In this document: piece after piece, positions 27,082 to 35,653 of the stretch
Layout of the letters: each line of letters begins with the position of its first letter
Numbering within the stretch: position 1 is the stretch's first letter
Assembly: GCF_013409745.1 (NCBI RefSeq)
Contig: NZ_JACCBH010000001.1
Span: 992,001 to 1,056,000 of the forward strand
Direction of reading: 5' to 3'
From: Microbacterium pseudoresistens
GTDB lineage: Bacteria > Actinomycetota > Actinomycetes > Actinomycetales > Microbacteriaceae
DNA length: 64,000 bases
The notes under the pieces: model-generated
What the model was told of the DNA's origin: nothing
Database searches by the model: none
The model's input: the letters and a program-made list of their open reading frames with translations, nothing else
Made by a program: the position numbers and the translations under genes

Positions 27082-27964
27082 CCTGCGCCTCCTCGTCGTC
27101 GTAGAGCGTGGCGAGCCGGGCCGCGTCGAGTTCGGCTGTGGGCGCGGACACCAGCATCTCGCCGTGGCGGAGACCGACGATCCGGTCGCTGTGGGCGAGC
27201 GCGAGCGGGAGCACGTGCAGGCTCACCAGCACCGGGATGCCGTCGTGCGTCGCGATCTCGCGCAGGAGGCCGAGCACGGAGTCCGCCAGCTTCGGATCCA
27301 GCGACGCCACCGGCTCGTCGGCGAGGATCAGGCGCGGACGCTGCATGAGCGCCCGCGCGATCGCGACGCGCTGCTGCTGGCCTCCGCTGAGCGAGCGCGC
27401 CGGGTCCTTCGCCTTGTGCGCGATGCCGACGCGATCGAGCAGTTCGAGCGCGCGCCGCCGATCGGCCGCCGAGAACCCGCCGAGCAGGTTGATCGGGCCG
27501 GCGCCGTGCAGTCCGCCGGCGAGCACGTTCGTCAGCACGCTCAGGCGTGGGATGAGGTTGAACTGCTGGAACACCTGTCCGACCTCGGAACGCAGGGCGC
27601 GCAGCTCGCCGCGCGCCAGGTTCGTGACGTCATGACCGGCCACCCGCACCGACCCGCCCGCGATCGGCGCGAACCCCGTGAGGCTGCGCATGAGGGTGGA
27701 CTTGCCGGAGCCGGAGGCGCCCAGCAGCGCGACGGTCTCGCCCGGGAACAGCTCCAGCCCCACGCCGTCGAGCACGGGCCGGTCGTCGTAGGCCACGCGG
27801 AGATCGCGGACGGTGACGAGCGGGAGCGCCTGGCGCAGCTGCGCGGTGTCCGACGGCACGGTGCTCTCCGGCCCAGTGCTCTTCGGCACGGTGCTCTTCG
27901 GCACGGGCGCCGAGTGCCCCGTCACCGGGTGCCCTGTCGCCGCAGACGCGGGGACGACCGTCAT
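27068..27964 (-). CDS. phnC: Phosphonate-type ABC transporter ATP-binding protein
   Basis: A 298-residue PhnC-type ATPase. Walker A GASGSGKST, signature LSGGQQQRVAIARAL, Walker B LILADEPVASLDP, H-loop SLHVLPLALAHSD. The first 40 or so residues are a low-complexity PKST/PEST lead not found in most PhnC proteins (VPKSTVPKSTGPESTVPSD), followed by the normal domain from LVTVRDLRVAYDDRPV. The ATG at 27964 overlaps the phnD stop. Confidence 0.93.
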   Translation of the reverse strand: MTVVPASAATGHPVTGHSAPVPKSTVPKSTGPESTVPSDTAQLRQALPLVTVRDLRVAYDDRPVLDGVGLELFPGETVALLGASGSGKSTLMRSLTGFAPIAGGSVRVAGHDVTNLARGELRALRSEVGQVFQQFNLIPRLSVLTNVLAGGLHGAGPINLLGGFSAADRRRALELLDRVGIAHKAKDPARSLSGGQQQRVAIARALMQRPRLILADEPVASLDPKLADSVLGLLREIATHDGIPVLVSLHVLPLALAHSDRIVGLRHGEMLVSAPTAELDAARLATLYDDEEAQDDEH

Positions 27965-28869
27965 TCGAGGTCCTCGAGCTCGACGCCCGCGATGGAGGCG
28001 ATCTCGGCGAACGGCGCGTACAGCGAGGCGTCCGGTGCGACGGTCTGCGTCAGGCTCGCGAACGAACCCATCGCACCGAGGCGCTCGGCGTTCTCCGGCG
28101 AGAACACCGCCGCGATGCCCTCGGTGATCACCGCGCGCGTGTCGGCGTCGAGCGACTGGCGTCCGAGCACCGTGCCCTGCACGGGCATGGATGCGCTCTC
28201 GCCCACTCCGCGCCACTCACCGTCGGCGAACGGGAACATCGGGGCGCCGAGCTCGGTGAGCATGATGGCCGTGCAGGCGGCGTCCACCTGGCCCTGCTGG
28301 AGCGCCGCATAGCCGCCCTCGTGACCGCCGGCGAAGATCGCCTTGTAGTCGACGCCCTGCTCCAGGCCCGCATCGTGCAGCATCGAGACGGGCATGAAGT
28401 AGCCGGAGCTCGAGGCCTGGTCTGCGAACGCGACGGTCTTGCCCTTGAGATCTTCGAGGGTGTGGATGGGGGAGTCGTCCAGCACGACGCAGGTGGAGAC
28501 GGGCTTGTCGTCGCCTTCGAAGGCGACGAGCGCGTCGACCTCTCCGGTGTTCACCGCGAGGGCGGAGGGGAATCCGCTCATGATGCCGATGTCGACATGG
28601 TCGGCGCGGATCGCCTCCACGACGCTGAGGTAGTCGGGCACGTCGGTCACCTCGACCTGGCGGCCCGTGGCCTCTTCGAACAGCTCGGCGAAGACGTCGA
28701 TCGGGTTCTCGGCCGTGGGGTCTTCACCGAGGGGGAGCGTGGCGATCGTGATGGGGGCGTCTGGGGCCGTCTCGGTCGTGGCCGCGTTCGAGGCGGCGCC
28801 CGAGCATCCGGCGAGAGCGAGCGCAGCGATGCCGAACAAGCCCGCCACGGGGAGGGTGTAGCGACGCAT
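27961..28869 (-). CDS. phnD: Phosphonate-type ABC transporter substrate-binding lipoprotein
   Basis: A 302-residue PhnD-type periplasmic binding protein. Lipobox LAGCSG, then the core TIATLPLGEDPTAENPIDVFAELFEEATGRQVEV and FADQASSSGYFMPVSML, the loop that clamps phosphonate groups in PhnD. First gene of the operon; ATG 28869 follows a weak AAAGG. Upstream, the inverted repeat CACCGG/CCGGTG (28978-28999) lies near the promoter and may be a regulator site. Confidence 0.93.
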   Translation of the reverse strand: MRRYTLPVAGLFGIAALALAGCSGAASNAATTETAPDAPITIATLPLGEDPTAENPIDVFAELFEEATGRQVEVTDVPDYLSVVEAIRADHVDIGIMSGFPSALAVNTGEVDALVAFEGDDKPVSTCVVLDDSPIHTLEDLKGKTVAFADQASSSGYFMPVSMLHDAGLEQGVDYKAIFAGGHEGGYAALQQGQVDAACTAIMLTELGAPMFPFADGEWRGVGESASMPVQGTVLGRQSLDADTRAVITEGIAAVFSPENAERLGAMGSFASLTQTVAPDASLYAPFAEIASIAGVELEDLE

Positions 28870-29019
28870 GGGATGACCTTTCGGAGGAGGTTCGTGGCTC
28901 CCGGGATTCCGAGAACACCTGTATTCGAACCCCTCCGGGTGTCCGGCTATTACGAGACCGCCGTACTCGCATCGAAACACCGGATGAACACCCGGTGACC
29001 TCGTGCGCGGATGCCGGCC

Positions 29020-29319
29020 TCAGCGCCCTTCGGCGGCCTCCGTGTGGTGGCGGATCACCTCGGCGACGACGAAGTTGAACCACTTCTCGGCGAACTCCGG
29101 GTCGAGGTGCGCCTCTTCGGCGAGAGCCCTGAGCCGGGCGACCTGCTGCTCCTCACGCTGCGGATCCGACGCCGGCATATCGTGCTCGGCCTTCAGCGTC
29201 CCGACCTGCTGCGTGCAGCGGAATCGCTCGGCGAGCATGAACACGAGCGCGGCGTCGATGTTGTCGATGCTGGCGCGCAGCCGCAGCAGCTGCGCCTGCG
29301 GGTCCTCCGTGGCGGGCAT
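29020..29319 (-). CDS. Chorismate mutase (AroQ type)
   Basis: A 99-residue all-helical AroQ chorismate mutase: RLRASIDNIDAALVFMLAERFRCTQQVGTLKAEH, the active-site helix 1 with the conserved Arg and Lys, then DPQREEQQVARLRALAEEAHLDPEFAEKWF. It converts chorismate to prephenate for Phe/Tyr synthesis. A perfect GAGGAGGATCGC before the ATG at 29319 fixes the start; a longer frame is not mutase-like. It is divergent from the AI-2E-type gene. Confidence 0.95.
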   Translation of the reverse strand: MPATEDPQAQLLRLRASIDNIDAALVFMLAERFRCTQQVGTLKAEHDMPASDPQREEQQVARLRALAEEAHLDPEFAEKWFNFVVAEVIRHHTEAAEGR

Positions 29320-29397
29320 GCGATCCTCCTCGAGGCATCCGATCGGAACTCCGACGATATCGTGCCGCGGCGTGATGCACTCGCCTAGTGTGAAGCC

Positions 29398-30657
29398 ATG
29401 ACCTCTGAGCATGCCGGCGGCCGCAACGCGGATCGCCCCACCGCCGCTGAGCGGGCCGCGGCCGACGATGTCGTCGAGGCGATCGACGATGCGAACGCTG
29501 CGGAGGCGTCGGCCGACCGAACGTCGACCGATACCGGCGTCGAGACGACCGACGACGGCGTACCCACCCGGGCGCCGATCATCGAGCCCGCCCCGCCGCG
29601 CGCCTCGTTCTGGACCCGGATCGACCGGCCCTTCGGCTTCGGCTTCCTCCTCACGCTGGGAGCCCTGGTCGCCCTCACGCTCGGCTTCACCGTGATGAGC
29701 CTGTCGACGGTGCTCATCTACATCGCCTTCGCCCTGTTCGCCGCCCTCGGCCTCGACCCGGCCGTGCGCTTCCTCGAACGGCGAGGGATGTCGCGCCCGT
29801 GGGCGGTGGTCACGGTGATCCTCGGCCTCATCGCGGTGCTCGCGCTCATCCTCGTGCTCATCGTGCCGATCATCGTCAGCCAGATCGCCGCCTTCGTGAA
29901 GGCCGTGCCCTCGTGGGTGGACAGCTTCATGGCCAGCGACGTGTTCGCCTGGCTGCAGAGCCAGTTCGGCGACCAGGTCGAGACGATCACCGCGGATCTG
30001 CAGAAGTTCCTCACCGATCCGGGCAACATCGCGGCGATCGGCGGCGGGGCGCTGCAGGTGGGCGCCTCCATCGCCTCGGGCATCTCGGGCGTCATCGTCG
30101 TGCTCGTGCTCACGCTGTACTTCGTCGCGACCCTGCCGACGATGAAGCACTGGATGCTGCGCCTCGCCCCCGCCCGCAACCGCCCGCGCGCCAGCGACAT
30201 CACCGACCAGATCACCGACTCGGTGGGCGGCTACGTGCAGGGCATGGTCGTGCTCGCGTTCATCAACGCGATGCTCACCCTGTTGCTCTACTCCGTGCTC
30301 GGATTGCCGTTCCCACCGCTCATGGCGACGGTGGCGTTCCTGATCACGCTCATCCCGTTGATCGGATCCGTGCTGTTCTGGGTGATCGGAACATCCATCG
30401 CCCTGTTCGTGAATCCGGTCGGTGCGATCATCTTCGCCGTCATCTACATGATCTACATGCAGATCGAGGCATACGTGATCACGCCACGGGTGATGAACCG
30501 GGCGATCTCGGTGCCCGGATCACTCGTCGTGATCGGAGCCCTCGCCGGCGGCACGCTGCTGGGTCTGCTCGGCGCGCTCGTCGCGGTGCCCGTCGCGGCC
30601 TCGGTGCTCATCATCATCAAGCAGGTGATCATCCCCCGCCAAGACGCCCGCGTCTGA
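29398..30657 (+). CDS. AI-2E-family transporter
   Basis: A 419-residue membrane protein. About 75 N-terminal residues are disordered and rich in Asp/Thr/Ala, followed by eight hydrophobic helices of the AI-2E/TqsA/PerM fold (family motif GLPFPPLMATVAFLITLIPLIGSVLFWV near the centre, and the repeated small-residue segments GGTLLGLLGALVAVPVAASVLIII near the end). Members export small molecules or act as Na+/H+ antiporters; function is uncertain. A 33-bp gap separates it from a convergent binding-protein gene. Confidence 0.92.
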   Translation: MTSEHAGGRNADRPTAAERAAADDVVEAIDDANAAEASADRTSTDTGVETTDDGVPTRAPIIEPAPPRASFWTRIDRPFGFGFLLTLGALVALTLGFTVMSLSTVLIYIAFALFAALGLDPAVRFLERRGMSRPWAVVTVILGLIAVLALILVLIVPIIVSQIAAFVKAVPSWVDSFMASDVFAWLQSQFGDQVETITADLQKFLTDPGNIAAIGGGALQVGASIASGISGVIVVLVLTLYFVATLPTMKHWMLRLAPARNRPRASDITDQITDSVGGYVQGMVVLAFINAMLTLLLYSVLGLPFPPLMATVAFLITLIPLIGSVLFWVIGTSIALFVNPVGAIIFAVIYMIYMQIEAYVITPRVMNRAISVPGSLVVIGALAGGTLLGLLGALVAVPVAASVLIIIKQVIIPRQDARV

Positions 30658-30690
30658 GCGGGGCGCCTCGGCGGAGGAGCCGGATGAGGA

Positions 30691-31614
30691 TCAGATCAGC
30701 CCCTGTGCCTTCAGCCATTCCGTGGCGATGGCCGCAGGCTCGAGCTTGTCGACCGTGCTCTTCACGTTCAGGCCCACGAGCTCGTCGGTGGTCAGCTTGG
30801 CGCTGATCGCGTTGATCACCTCGGAGATCTCATCGGCGACGTCGGCGCTCGCGATCGGCACGACGTTGGAGGAGAGGATCATGTTCTCCGGGTCTTCCAG
30901 CGCCACGATGTCTTCGGTCTGGAAGGCCGGGTCGGCGGAGTAGATGTCGGCGACCTGGATCGTGCCGGCCAGCAGCGACTCGAGTGTCGTCGGCCCCGTC
31001 GCCGAGAATGCGAGTTCGGCGCCGTAGACCTCCTTGGCCGCAGCCGGGCCGTAGGGGCGCTGCTCGAACTCCGGCGCCGCGCCGACGGTGACCGTGCCTT
31101 CGACCTTCGCAAGATCGGCGATCGTGGTGAGCGAGTGCTCCTGCGCGTACGCCTTCGTCACGGTGTAGGTGTCCTGGTCCGAGGCGTCGGCGTAGTCGAG
31201 TGCGACGAGGCCTTCGGGCAGCACGCCGGTCAGCGCGTCGTAGACGTCGTCGGGACTCGTCGCGTCGGTGCTGTCGTCGAGGTACTCCAGCAGGTTTCCG
31301 GTGTACTCGGGGAACAGATCGATCGCCCCGGATTCCACCTCGGGCATATAGGCGTCACGCTGGCCGATGGCGAACTTGCGCTCCACCTCGATGTCCGCGT
31401 TCTCCAGCGCCTGCGCGTAGATCTCGGCCACGATCTCGTTCGAGTAGTACGCCTGCGATCCGATGACGACGGCGTCGGACGAGGACGTGCCCTGCGACGC
31501 ATCATCGGTCGGCTCATCCAACGGGTTGCTGCTGCCGCACGCGGTGAGCGCGAGTGCGACGGCGATCGCTCCCGTCGCGGCGGCGACGGTGCGGGGAAGA
31601 CGTGCGTGAGACAT
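30691..31614 (-). CDS. Osmoprotectant ABC transporter substrate-binding lipoprotein (OpuCC type)
   Basis: A 307-residue binding protein of the OpuCC/OsmX group. Lipobox LTACGS, then VVIGSQAYYSNEIVAEIYAQALENADIEVERKFAIGQRDAYMPEVESGAIDLFPEYTGNLLEYLDD, the diagnostic core that binds choline, carnitine or betaine in this subfamily. ATG 31614 follows GAGGAAACAAC. It is the last gene of the ATPase-permease-permease-binding protein operon, 56 bp after the second permease gene. Confidence 0.94.
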   Translation of the reverse strand: MSHARLPRTVAAATGAIAVALALTACGSSNPLDEPTDDASQGTSSSDAVVIGSQAYYSNEIVAEIYAQALENADIEVERKFAIGQRDAYMPEVESGAIDLFPEYTGNLLEYLDDSTDATSPDDVYDALTGVLPEGLVALDYADASDQDTYTVTKAYAQEHSLTTIADLAKVEGTVTVGAAPEFEQRPYGPAAAKEVYGAELAFSATGPTTLESLLAGTIQVADIYSADPAFQTEDIVALEDPENMILSSNVVPIASADVADEISEVINAISAKLTTDELVGLNVKSTVDKLEPAAIATEWLKAQGLI

Positions 31615-31670
31615 GTTGTTTCCTCTCGTGGCGGTCATGCAGGTCGGATGCAGTTGTGGGACGGCGGAAG

Positions 31671-32396
31671 TCAGGCGAGGGATGCGGCGGCGCGCTTCGC
31701 CCGTCGGGCGGCCGAGGGTCGCGCCGGGCGCGAGCGCACTCCCGCGGGGACGACGGCCCGCTGGGCGAGCACGAGCAGAAGGTCGACGACGAGCGCCAGC
31801 AGCGCGACGAGGATCGCCCCGCCGAGCACCTGGTCGAAGCGCCGCAGCGGGATGCCCTGGATGATCGGCCACCCGAGTCCGCCGAGGTTCACGTATGCGG
31901 CGATCGTGACGGTGGCGATCACCTGCAGTGTGGCCGCGCGCACACCGCCCATGAGCAGCGGCAACCCCAGCGGAAGTTCCACCTTGCGGAATATCTGCCA
32001 CTCCGTCATCCCCATCGCCCGTGCGGCGTCGATCGTCTGCCGATCGATCGCCTCCACACCCGTGTACGCGCCGGCCAGCAGCGACGGGATCGCGAGCAGC
32101 ACGAAGGTGACGATCGCGGCGGCGGGCGTCTGCACAACGCCGAAAAGGAGCACGAGCAGCACAAGGAGTCCGAAGGAGGGGATGGCGCGCGCAGCACCGG
32201 AGAGCGCGACGGCGATCTCGCGCCCGTGGCCGGTGTGCCCGATGAGCCAGCCCGCGGGCACGGCGATCACGGCGGCGATCAGTATCGAGACGACGGTGTA
32301 GAAGAGGTGCTGGCCGAACAGCACCGGCAGCGCGTACGAACCCTGCAGCCGGTCCGGGGAGAACAGCCACGCGAGCGCCTCGGCGAAGAGGTTCAT
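31671..32396 (-). CDS. Osmoprotectant ABC permease (second)
   Basis: A 241-residue ProW/OpuCD-type permease with six transmembrane helices. EAA loop: DAARAMGMTEWQIFRKVELPLGLPLLMGG. The C-terminus is a basic tail (RPARPSAARRAKRAA). It overlaps the first permease gene by 4 bases (ATGA). The two permease genes together make a heterodimeric channel, as in OpuCB/OpuCD. Confidence 0.93.
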   Translation of the reverse strand: MNLFAEALAWLFSPDRLQGSYALPVLFGQHLFYTVVSILIAAVIAVPAGWLIGHTGHGREIAVALSGAARAIPSFGLLVLLVLLFGVVQTPAAAIVTFVLLAIPSLLAGAYTGVEAIDRQTIDAARAMGMTEWQIFRKVELPLGLPLLMGGVRAATLQVIATVTIAAYVNLGGLGWPIIQGIPLRRFDQVLGGAILVALLALVVDLLLVLAQRAVVPAGVRSRPARPSAARRAKRAAASLA

Positions 32397-33082
32397 GCGG
32401 GGGCCCCCTGCGCGGCGGCGGCACGGACACGTCGCGTCTTCGGAGCGGACGTCGCGCGGCTCCACGGCATGAGCATCCGGCCCACGAGCACGAGCAGCAC
32501 GTCGATCAGGATGGCGAGCACGACGACGGCGACGACCCCGGCCAGCACCTGCTCGGCGAAGCGACGCTGCAGGCCCGTCGTGAACAGGTAGCCGAGGTTC
32601 GTCACTCCGACGAGGATGCCGACCGTGGCGAGCGCGATCGTGCTCACCGCGGCCACGCGCACGCCGGCGAGGATCACCGGGCCGGCCAGCGGCAGGTCGA
32701 CGGCCCAGAACCGGCGCGTGCCCCCATACCCCATGGCGGTGGCGGCGTCGCGGGTGTGCGCATCGACGGAGTCGAGCCCGTCGGCCACGGCGCGCACGAG
32801 GATCGCGACGGCGTAGATGGTGAGGGCGATGAGGAGGTTCGGCTCGTCGGTGGCCGAATAGCCGAACACCGCCGGCAGCAGGATGAGCAGAGCGAGCGAG
32901 GGGATCGTGTAGAGCAGGCCCGTCACGGCGATCACGGGTCCGCGGACGAGCCGGAAGCGCCAGGCGATCCAGCCGAGGGGCAGCGACAGCACGACGCCCG
33001 CTGCGAGCGCGATGAGGCTCTGACGCAGGTGCACGACGGCCAGCTCGAGGATGAGGCCGATGTTGTCGATGCTCCAGCCCAT
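32393..33082 (-). CDS. Osmoprotectant ABC permease (first)
   Basis: A 229-residue permease of the OpuCB type. Six hydrophobic helices, EAA loop TRDAATAMGYGGTRRFWAVDLPLAGPVILAG. The start at ATG 33082 is two bases upstream of the ATPase stop codon region, and its stop overlaps the next permease start. Closely similar in layout to the second permease but clearly a distinct sequence, so a heterodimer is likely. Confidence 0.93.
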   Translation of the reverse strand: MGWSIDNIGLILELAVVHLRQSLIALAAGVVLSLPLGWIAWRFRLVRGPVIAVTGLLYTIPSLALLILLPAVFGYSATDEPNLLIALTIYAVAILVRAVADGLDSVDAHTRDAATAMGYGGTRRFWAVDLPLAGPVILAGVRVAAVSTIALATVGILVGVTNLGYLFTTGLQRRFAEQVLAGVVAVVVLAILIDVLLVLVGRMLMPWSRATSAPKTRRVRAAAAQGAPA

Positions 33083-33083
33083 C

Positions 33084-33938
33084 TCAGCCCTCGTCTGCCG
33101 GGTTCGCGCCGCCGTGCGGGGCATCGTCATCCATGATCGTGCCCTGGGTGCGGCCCGCGGCATCCACGACGACGGTGCCCCGCGGTGTGCTCTTGAGCCG
33201 GAAGGCGCGCTTGCCCTTGTCGGCACCGATGAAGGCGGCCACGAAGTCGTCTGCCGGGTTCTCGATGATCTCGCTGGGCGATCCCGCCTGCACGATCCGC
33301 GCCCCGACGTCGAGGATGACCACCTGATCGCCCAGGAGGAAGGCCTCTTCGACGTCGTGCGTGACGAACACGATCGTCTTGTCGAGCTCGCGCTGCAGGC
33401 GGATGAGCTCCTGCTGCAGTTCGGCCCGCACGATGGGGTCGACGGCGCCGAAGGGCTCATCCATGAGCAGGATGTTCGGGTCGGCGGCAAGGCCGCGCGC
33501 AACGCCGACCCGCTGCTGCTGCCCGCCGGAGAGCTGGCTGGGGTAGCGGTCGGCGAGACCGCGATCCAGACCCACCGTGTCGAGCATGACGTCGGCGCGC
33601 TCCGTCGCCTCCCGCTTGGCCACACCGGTCAGACGCAGCACGGTGGCGACGTTCTCGCGCACCGTGAAATGCGGCATGAGGCCGGAGTTCTGCATCACGT
33701 ACCCGATGCTGCGCCGCAGCCGCACGGGATCGCGATCCTGCACGCTCTCGCCGTCGATCTCGATCGACCCGCCGGTGGGATCGACCATGCGGTTGATCAT
33801 CCGCAGCAGCGTCGTCTTGCCGCACCCCGACGACCCGACGAACACGGTGGTGCGTCGCGAGGGCGCGACGAGACTGAAGTCGTCGACGGCGACGGTGCCG
33901 TCGGGGAAGCGCTTGGAGACGGATCGGAATTCGATCAT
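33084..33938 (-). CDS. Osmoprotectant ABC transporter ATP-binding protein
   Basis: A 284-residue ATPase of the OpuCA type without full CBS domains. Walker A GSSGCGKTT, signature LSGGQQQRV, Walker B ILLMDEPFGAVDP, H-loop VTHDVEEA. The C-terminal extension after about 235 is short (KSTPRGTVVVDAAGRTQ) and ends in an acidic tail, so ionic-strength sensing by CBS pairs, as in the 13-16 kb operon, is probably absent. First gene of the operon; DUF427 lies 18 bp upstream. Confidence 0.94.
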   Translation of the reverse strand: MIEFRSVSKRFPDGTVAVDDFSLVAPSRRTTVFVGSSGCGKTTLLRMINRMVDPTGGSIEIDGESVQDRDPVRLRRSIGYVMQNSGLMPHFTVRENVATVLRLTGVAKREATERADVMLDTVGLDRGLADRYPSQLSGGQQQRVGVARGLAADPNILLMDEPFGAVDPIVRAELQQELIRLQRELDKTIVFVTHDVEEAFLLGDQVVILDVGARIVQAGSPSEIIENPADDFVAAFIGADKGKRAFRLKSTPRGTVVVDAAGRTQGTIMDDDAPHGGANPADEG

Positions 33939-33956
33939 GCGCGCGTCATCGCCCTG

Positions 33957-34259
33957 CTACGGGCGCACCTCGATCTCGCGTCCGAACGCGACGTATCCGG
34001 AGAAGTCGCGGCCCACCCGCTCGATGCCCGAGGCGTACGGCTCGGGATATGACCAGGCGAGGTCCTTGTACGTGGTGCCCGCGACGACCACGGAGAAGTA
34101 CTGACACTCGCCCTTCCACGGACACACGTACGGCGTGGGGCTCTCCACGAGAACGCCCTCGTGCACCGACGACGGCGGAAAGTAGTGGTTGCCCTCGATC
34201 TGGATCAGCTCGGCGTCGTCGGCCTCGGCGATCACGTTCCCTTCGAGTACGGCTTTCAT
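33957..34259 (-). CDS. DUF427 domain protein
   Basis: A 100-residue DUF427 protein, a small beta-barrel-like domain: HYFPPSSVHEGVLVESPTPYVCPWKGECQYFSVVVAG with the strongly conserved CPWKG and the terminal DLAWSYPEP segment. The function of the family is unknown. The ATG at 34259 was chosen because GAGGGGGA lies about seven bases upstream; an ATG six bases earlier is also possible. It is 18 bp upstream of the osmoprotectant operon and probably its first cistron. Confidence 0.85.
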   Translation of the reverse strand: MKAVLEGNVIAEADDAELIQIEGNHYFPPSSVHEGVLVESPTPYVCPWKGECQYFSVVVAGTTYKDLAWSYPEPYASGIERVGRDFSGYVAFGREIEVRP

Positions 34260-34377
34260 GCTCATTCCCCCTCGGGTCACGTTCGAGCGTATAAGACGCC
34301 TCCGACATCCGGGGCGGATCCGTTCGATCCGCTCCCACGACGCGGGGAATGTCGGCGGCGGGGTGCAGACTTGCGGC

Positions 34378-34950
34378 ATGCCGATCATCGCTCCCGCGGA
34401 AGCATCCGCCACGGCGCGGGGCCGCGACGAGGAGGCCCTTCCGATCGACCTCCGTCGCGCCGTGCTGTCATCGCCGGTCGGCACCCTCGAGGTGCGCGGC
34501 AACGGACGCGCGATCGTCGGCCTCGCCTGGCGCGACCGGCATCGCCCACCACGGGACGGCGAACATGTGCCCCTCGATCCAGTGCTCAGCGAGGCGGTCG
34601 GCCAACTGCGTGCGTACTTCGAGGGCGGGCTGCGCCGATTCACCGTTCCTATGGAGCTCGTCGGCGTCTCCCCCGTCGCAACGGCCGTGCTCGCCGCGCT
34701 GGAGGCCACGGTCGCCCCCGGGGATACGGTCACCTACGGAGAGCTCGCGCGCCGCAGCGGCACCGACGTGCCTGCGCGGGCGATCGGCACGATCATGGGC
34801 ATGAATCCGCTGCCTCTGCTCATCCCGTGTCATCGGGTCGTCGCCAGCGACGGCCTCGGCGGCTATTCCGGAGGGATGCGCGGCAAGGGCCTGGAGACCA
34901 AGCGCTGGCTCCTCGAACTCGAGGAGGCCCTTCCGCCTGCCCTGTTCTGA
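34378..34950 (+). CDS. ogt: Methylated-DNA--protein-cysteine methyltransferase
   Basis: A 190-residue O6-alkylguanine-DNA alkyltransferase. The suicide cysteine is C151 in LIPCHRVV, with the recognition helix ARAIGTIMGMNPLP just before it and GGYSGGMRGKGLETKRWLLELE after it. It repairs O6-methylguanine and O4-methylthymine by irreversible methyl transfer. The N-terminal 25 residues are not conserved, so a slightly later start is possible. It lies 118 bp from the divergent DUF427 gene and 40 bp before a convergent VapC gene. Confidence 0.95.
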   Translation: MPIIAPAEASATARGRDEEALPIDLRRAVLSSPVGTLEVRGNGRAIVGLAWRDRHRPPRDGEHVPLDPVLSEAVGQLRAYFEGGLRRFTVPMELVGVSPVATAVLAALEATVAPGDTVTYGELARRSGTDVPARAIGTIMGMNPLPLLIPCHRVVASDGLGGYSGGMRGKGLETKRWLLELEEALPPALF

Positions 34951-34977
34951 CCGGTCTGTCCCGACCCGACACCGGTC
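34949..34977. terminator. Possible bidirectional terminator between ogt and vapC
   Basis: An inverted repeat GACCGGT (34949-34955) / ACCGGTC (34971-34977), 7-bp arms, beginning at the ogt stop and ending 13 bp before the vapC stop. There is a short T-containing run after it but no long T tract. The 15-nt loop is large, so this is a moderate candidate only. Confidence 0.4.
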
Positions 34978-34990
34978 TCTTGCGCGACGT

Positions 34991-35377
34991 TCAGGCCCGC
35001 GCGTCGTGCACGTGCGGATGCGCCACGGACAGCAGAGTCGCATCGGCGGTGAGCAACGGCATCCGCTCCACGATCGCCTGCGCCAGGAGGAAACGATCAA
35101 ACGGGTCGTGCCGCACGAGTCCCGGCTCGTCGAGCAGTGCGCTCGCATGGCGTGCGGTGAACGGCAGCTCGGCGAGACCCATCTCATCGAAGACCGCCGG
35201 GAAGCGCTCGCCGCCGGGTAGGCCCATGCGCCCGAGCATGTGCTTGATCGCGATCTCCGAGATCGACACGGCGGAGTAGTGCACGCGCACGCCCGAGGCG
35301 ATCAGCGCGCGAGCCGCGGGCCCCAGACGCGCATCGTCGGTCGCGAGCCACAGCAGAGCGTGGGTGTCGAGCAGCAT
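34991..35377 (-). CDS. PIN-domain ribonuclease toxin (VapC-type)
   Basis: A 128-residue PIN domain protein. The acidic catalytic set is present: D4 in LLDTHALLWL, the conserved Glu in SISEIAIKH, and the C-terminal aspartates in HDPFDRFLLAQA. These coordinate Mg for RNA cleavage, typically tRNA or rRNA. The start (ATG 35377) overlaps the antitoxin stop by one base, so antitoxin and toxin are translated together, the normal type II arrangement. Confidence 0.92.
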   Translation of the reverse strand: MLLDTHALLWLATDDARLGPAARALIASGVRVHYSAVSISEIAIKHMLGRMGLPGGERFPAVFDEMGLAELPFTARHASALLDEPGLVRHDPFDRFLLAQAIVERMPLLTADATLLSVAHPHVHDARA

Positions 35378-35616
35378 CAGGCGTGCTCGCCGTAGAACTG
35401 CGCGGTGATCTCCGCATCGGCCGCATCGAACTCCTCGGCGTCGTAGGAGAACTCGCCGCGCAGCATGCCGATGACGGGGCCGCTCTCGCGGTGCATGACG
35501 AGGTCGACGACGGGCGAGCCCGCACGCGCGATCGTCACCTGCTCGCCGGCGAGCACCTTCTCGACGAGCGCCGACAGCTGCGACTTCGCCTCATGCATGT
35601 TCACCTGGATCGCCAT
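35377..35616 (-). CDS. Phd/YefM-type antitoxin
   Basis: A 79-residue antitoxin: IQVNMHEAKSQLSALVEKVLAGEQVTIARAGSPVVDL is the Phd/YefM DNA-binding fold, and the C-terminal AEEFDAADAEITAQFYGEH tail should wrap the toxin. It neutralises the VapC-type PIN protein encoded directly downstream. It probably autorepresses through the palindrome at 35618-35641, which starts two bases upstream of its ATG. Confidence 0.92.
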   Translation of the reverse strand: MAIQVNMHEAKSQLSALVEKVLAGEQVTIARAGSPVVDLVMHRESGPVIGMLRGEFSYDAEEFDAADAEITAQFYGEHA

Positions 35617-35617
35617 G

Positions 35618-35641
35618 CGCTTAGTCTAGCTTAGCTAAGCG
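35618..35641. promoter_or_regulatory. VapBC operator palindrome
   Basis: A 24-bp element with outer arms CGCTTAG (35618-35624) and CTAAGCG (35635-35641) and an inner perfect palindrome GCTTAGCTAAGC (35629-35640). The position just upstream of the antitoxin start is where Phd dimers bind. The two overlapping dyads would let two dimers sit side by side, consistent with the conditional cooperativity of such systems. Confidence 0.75.
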
Positions 35642-35653
35642 TTCGACGGGCGA

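Noticed and set aside
28978..28999. CACCGG/CCGGTG inverted repeat upstream of phnD as a Pho-type box
   Set aside because: It lacks the direct-repeat form of a PhoP box; kept only as a possible regulator site.
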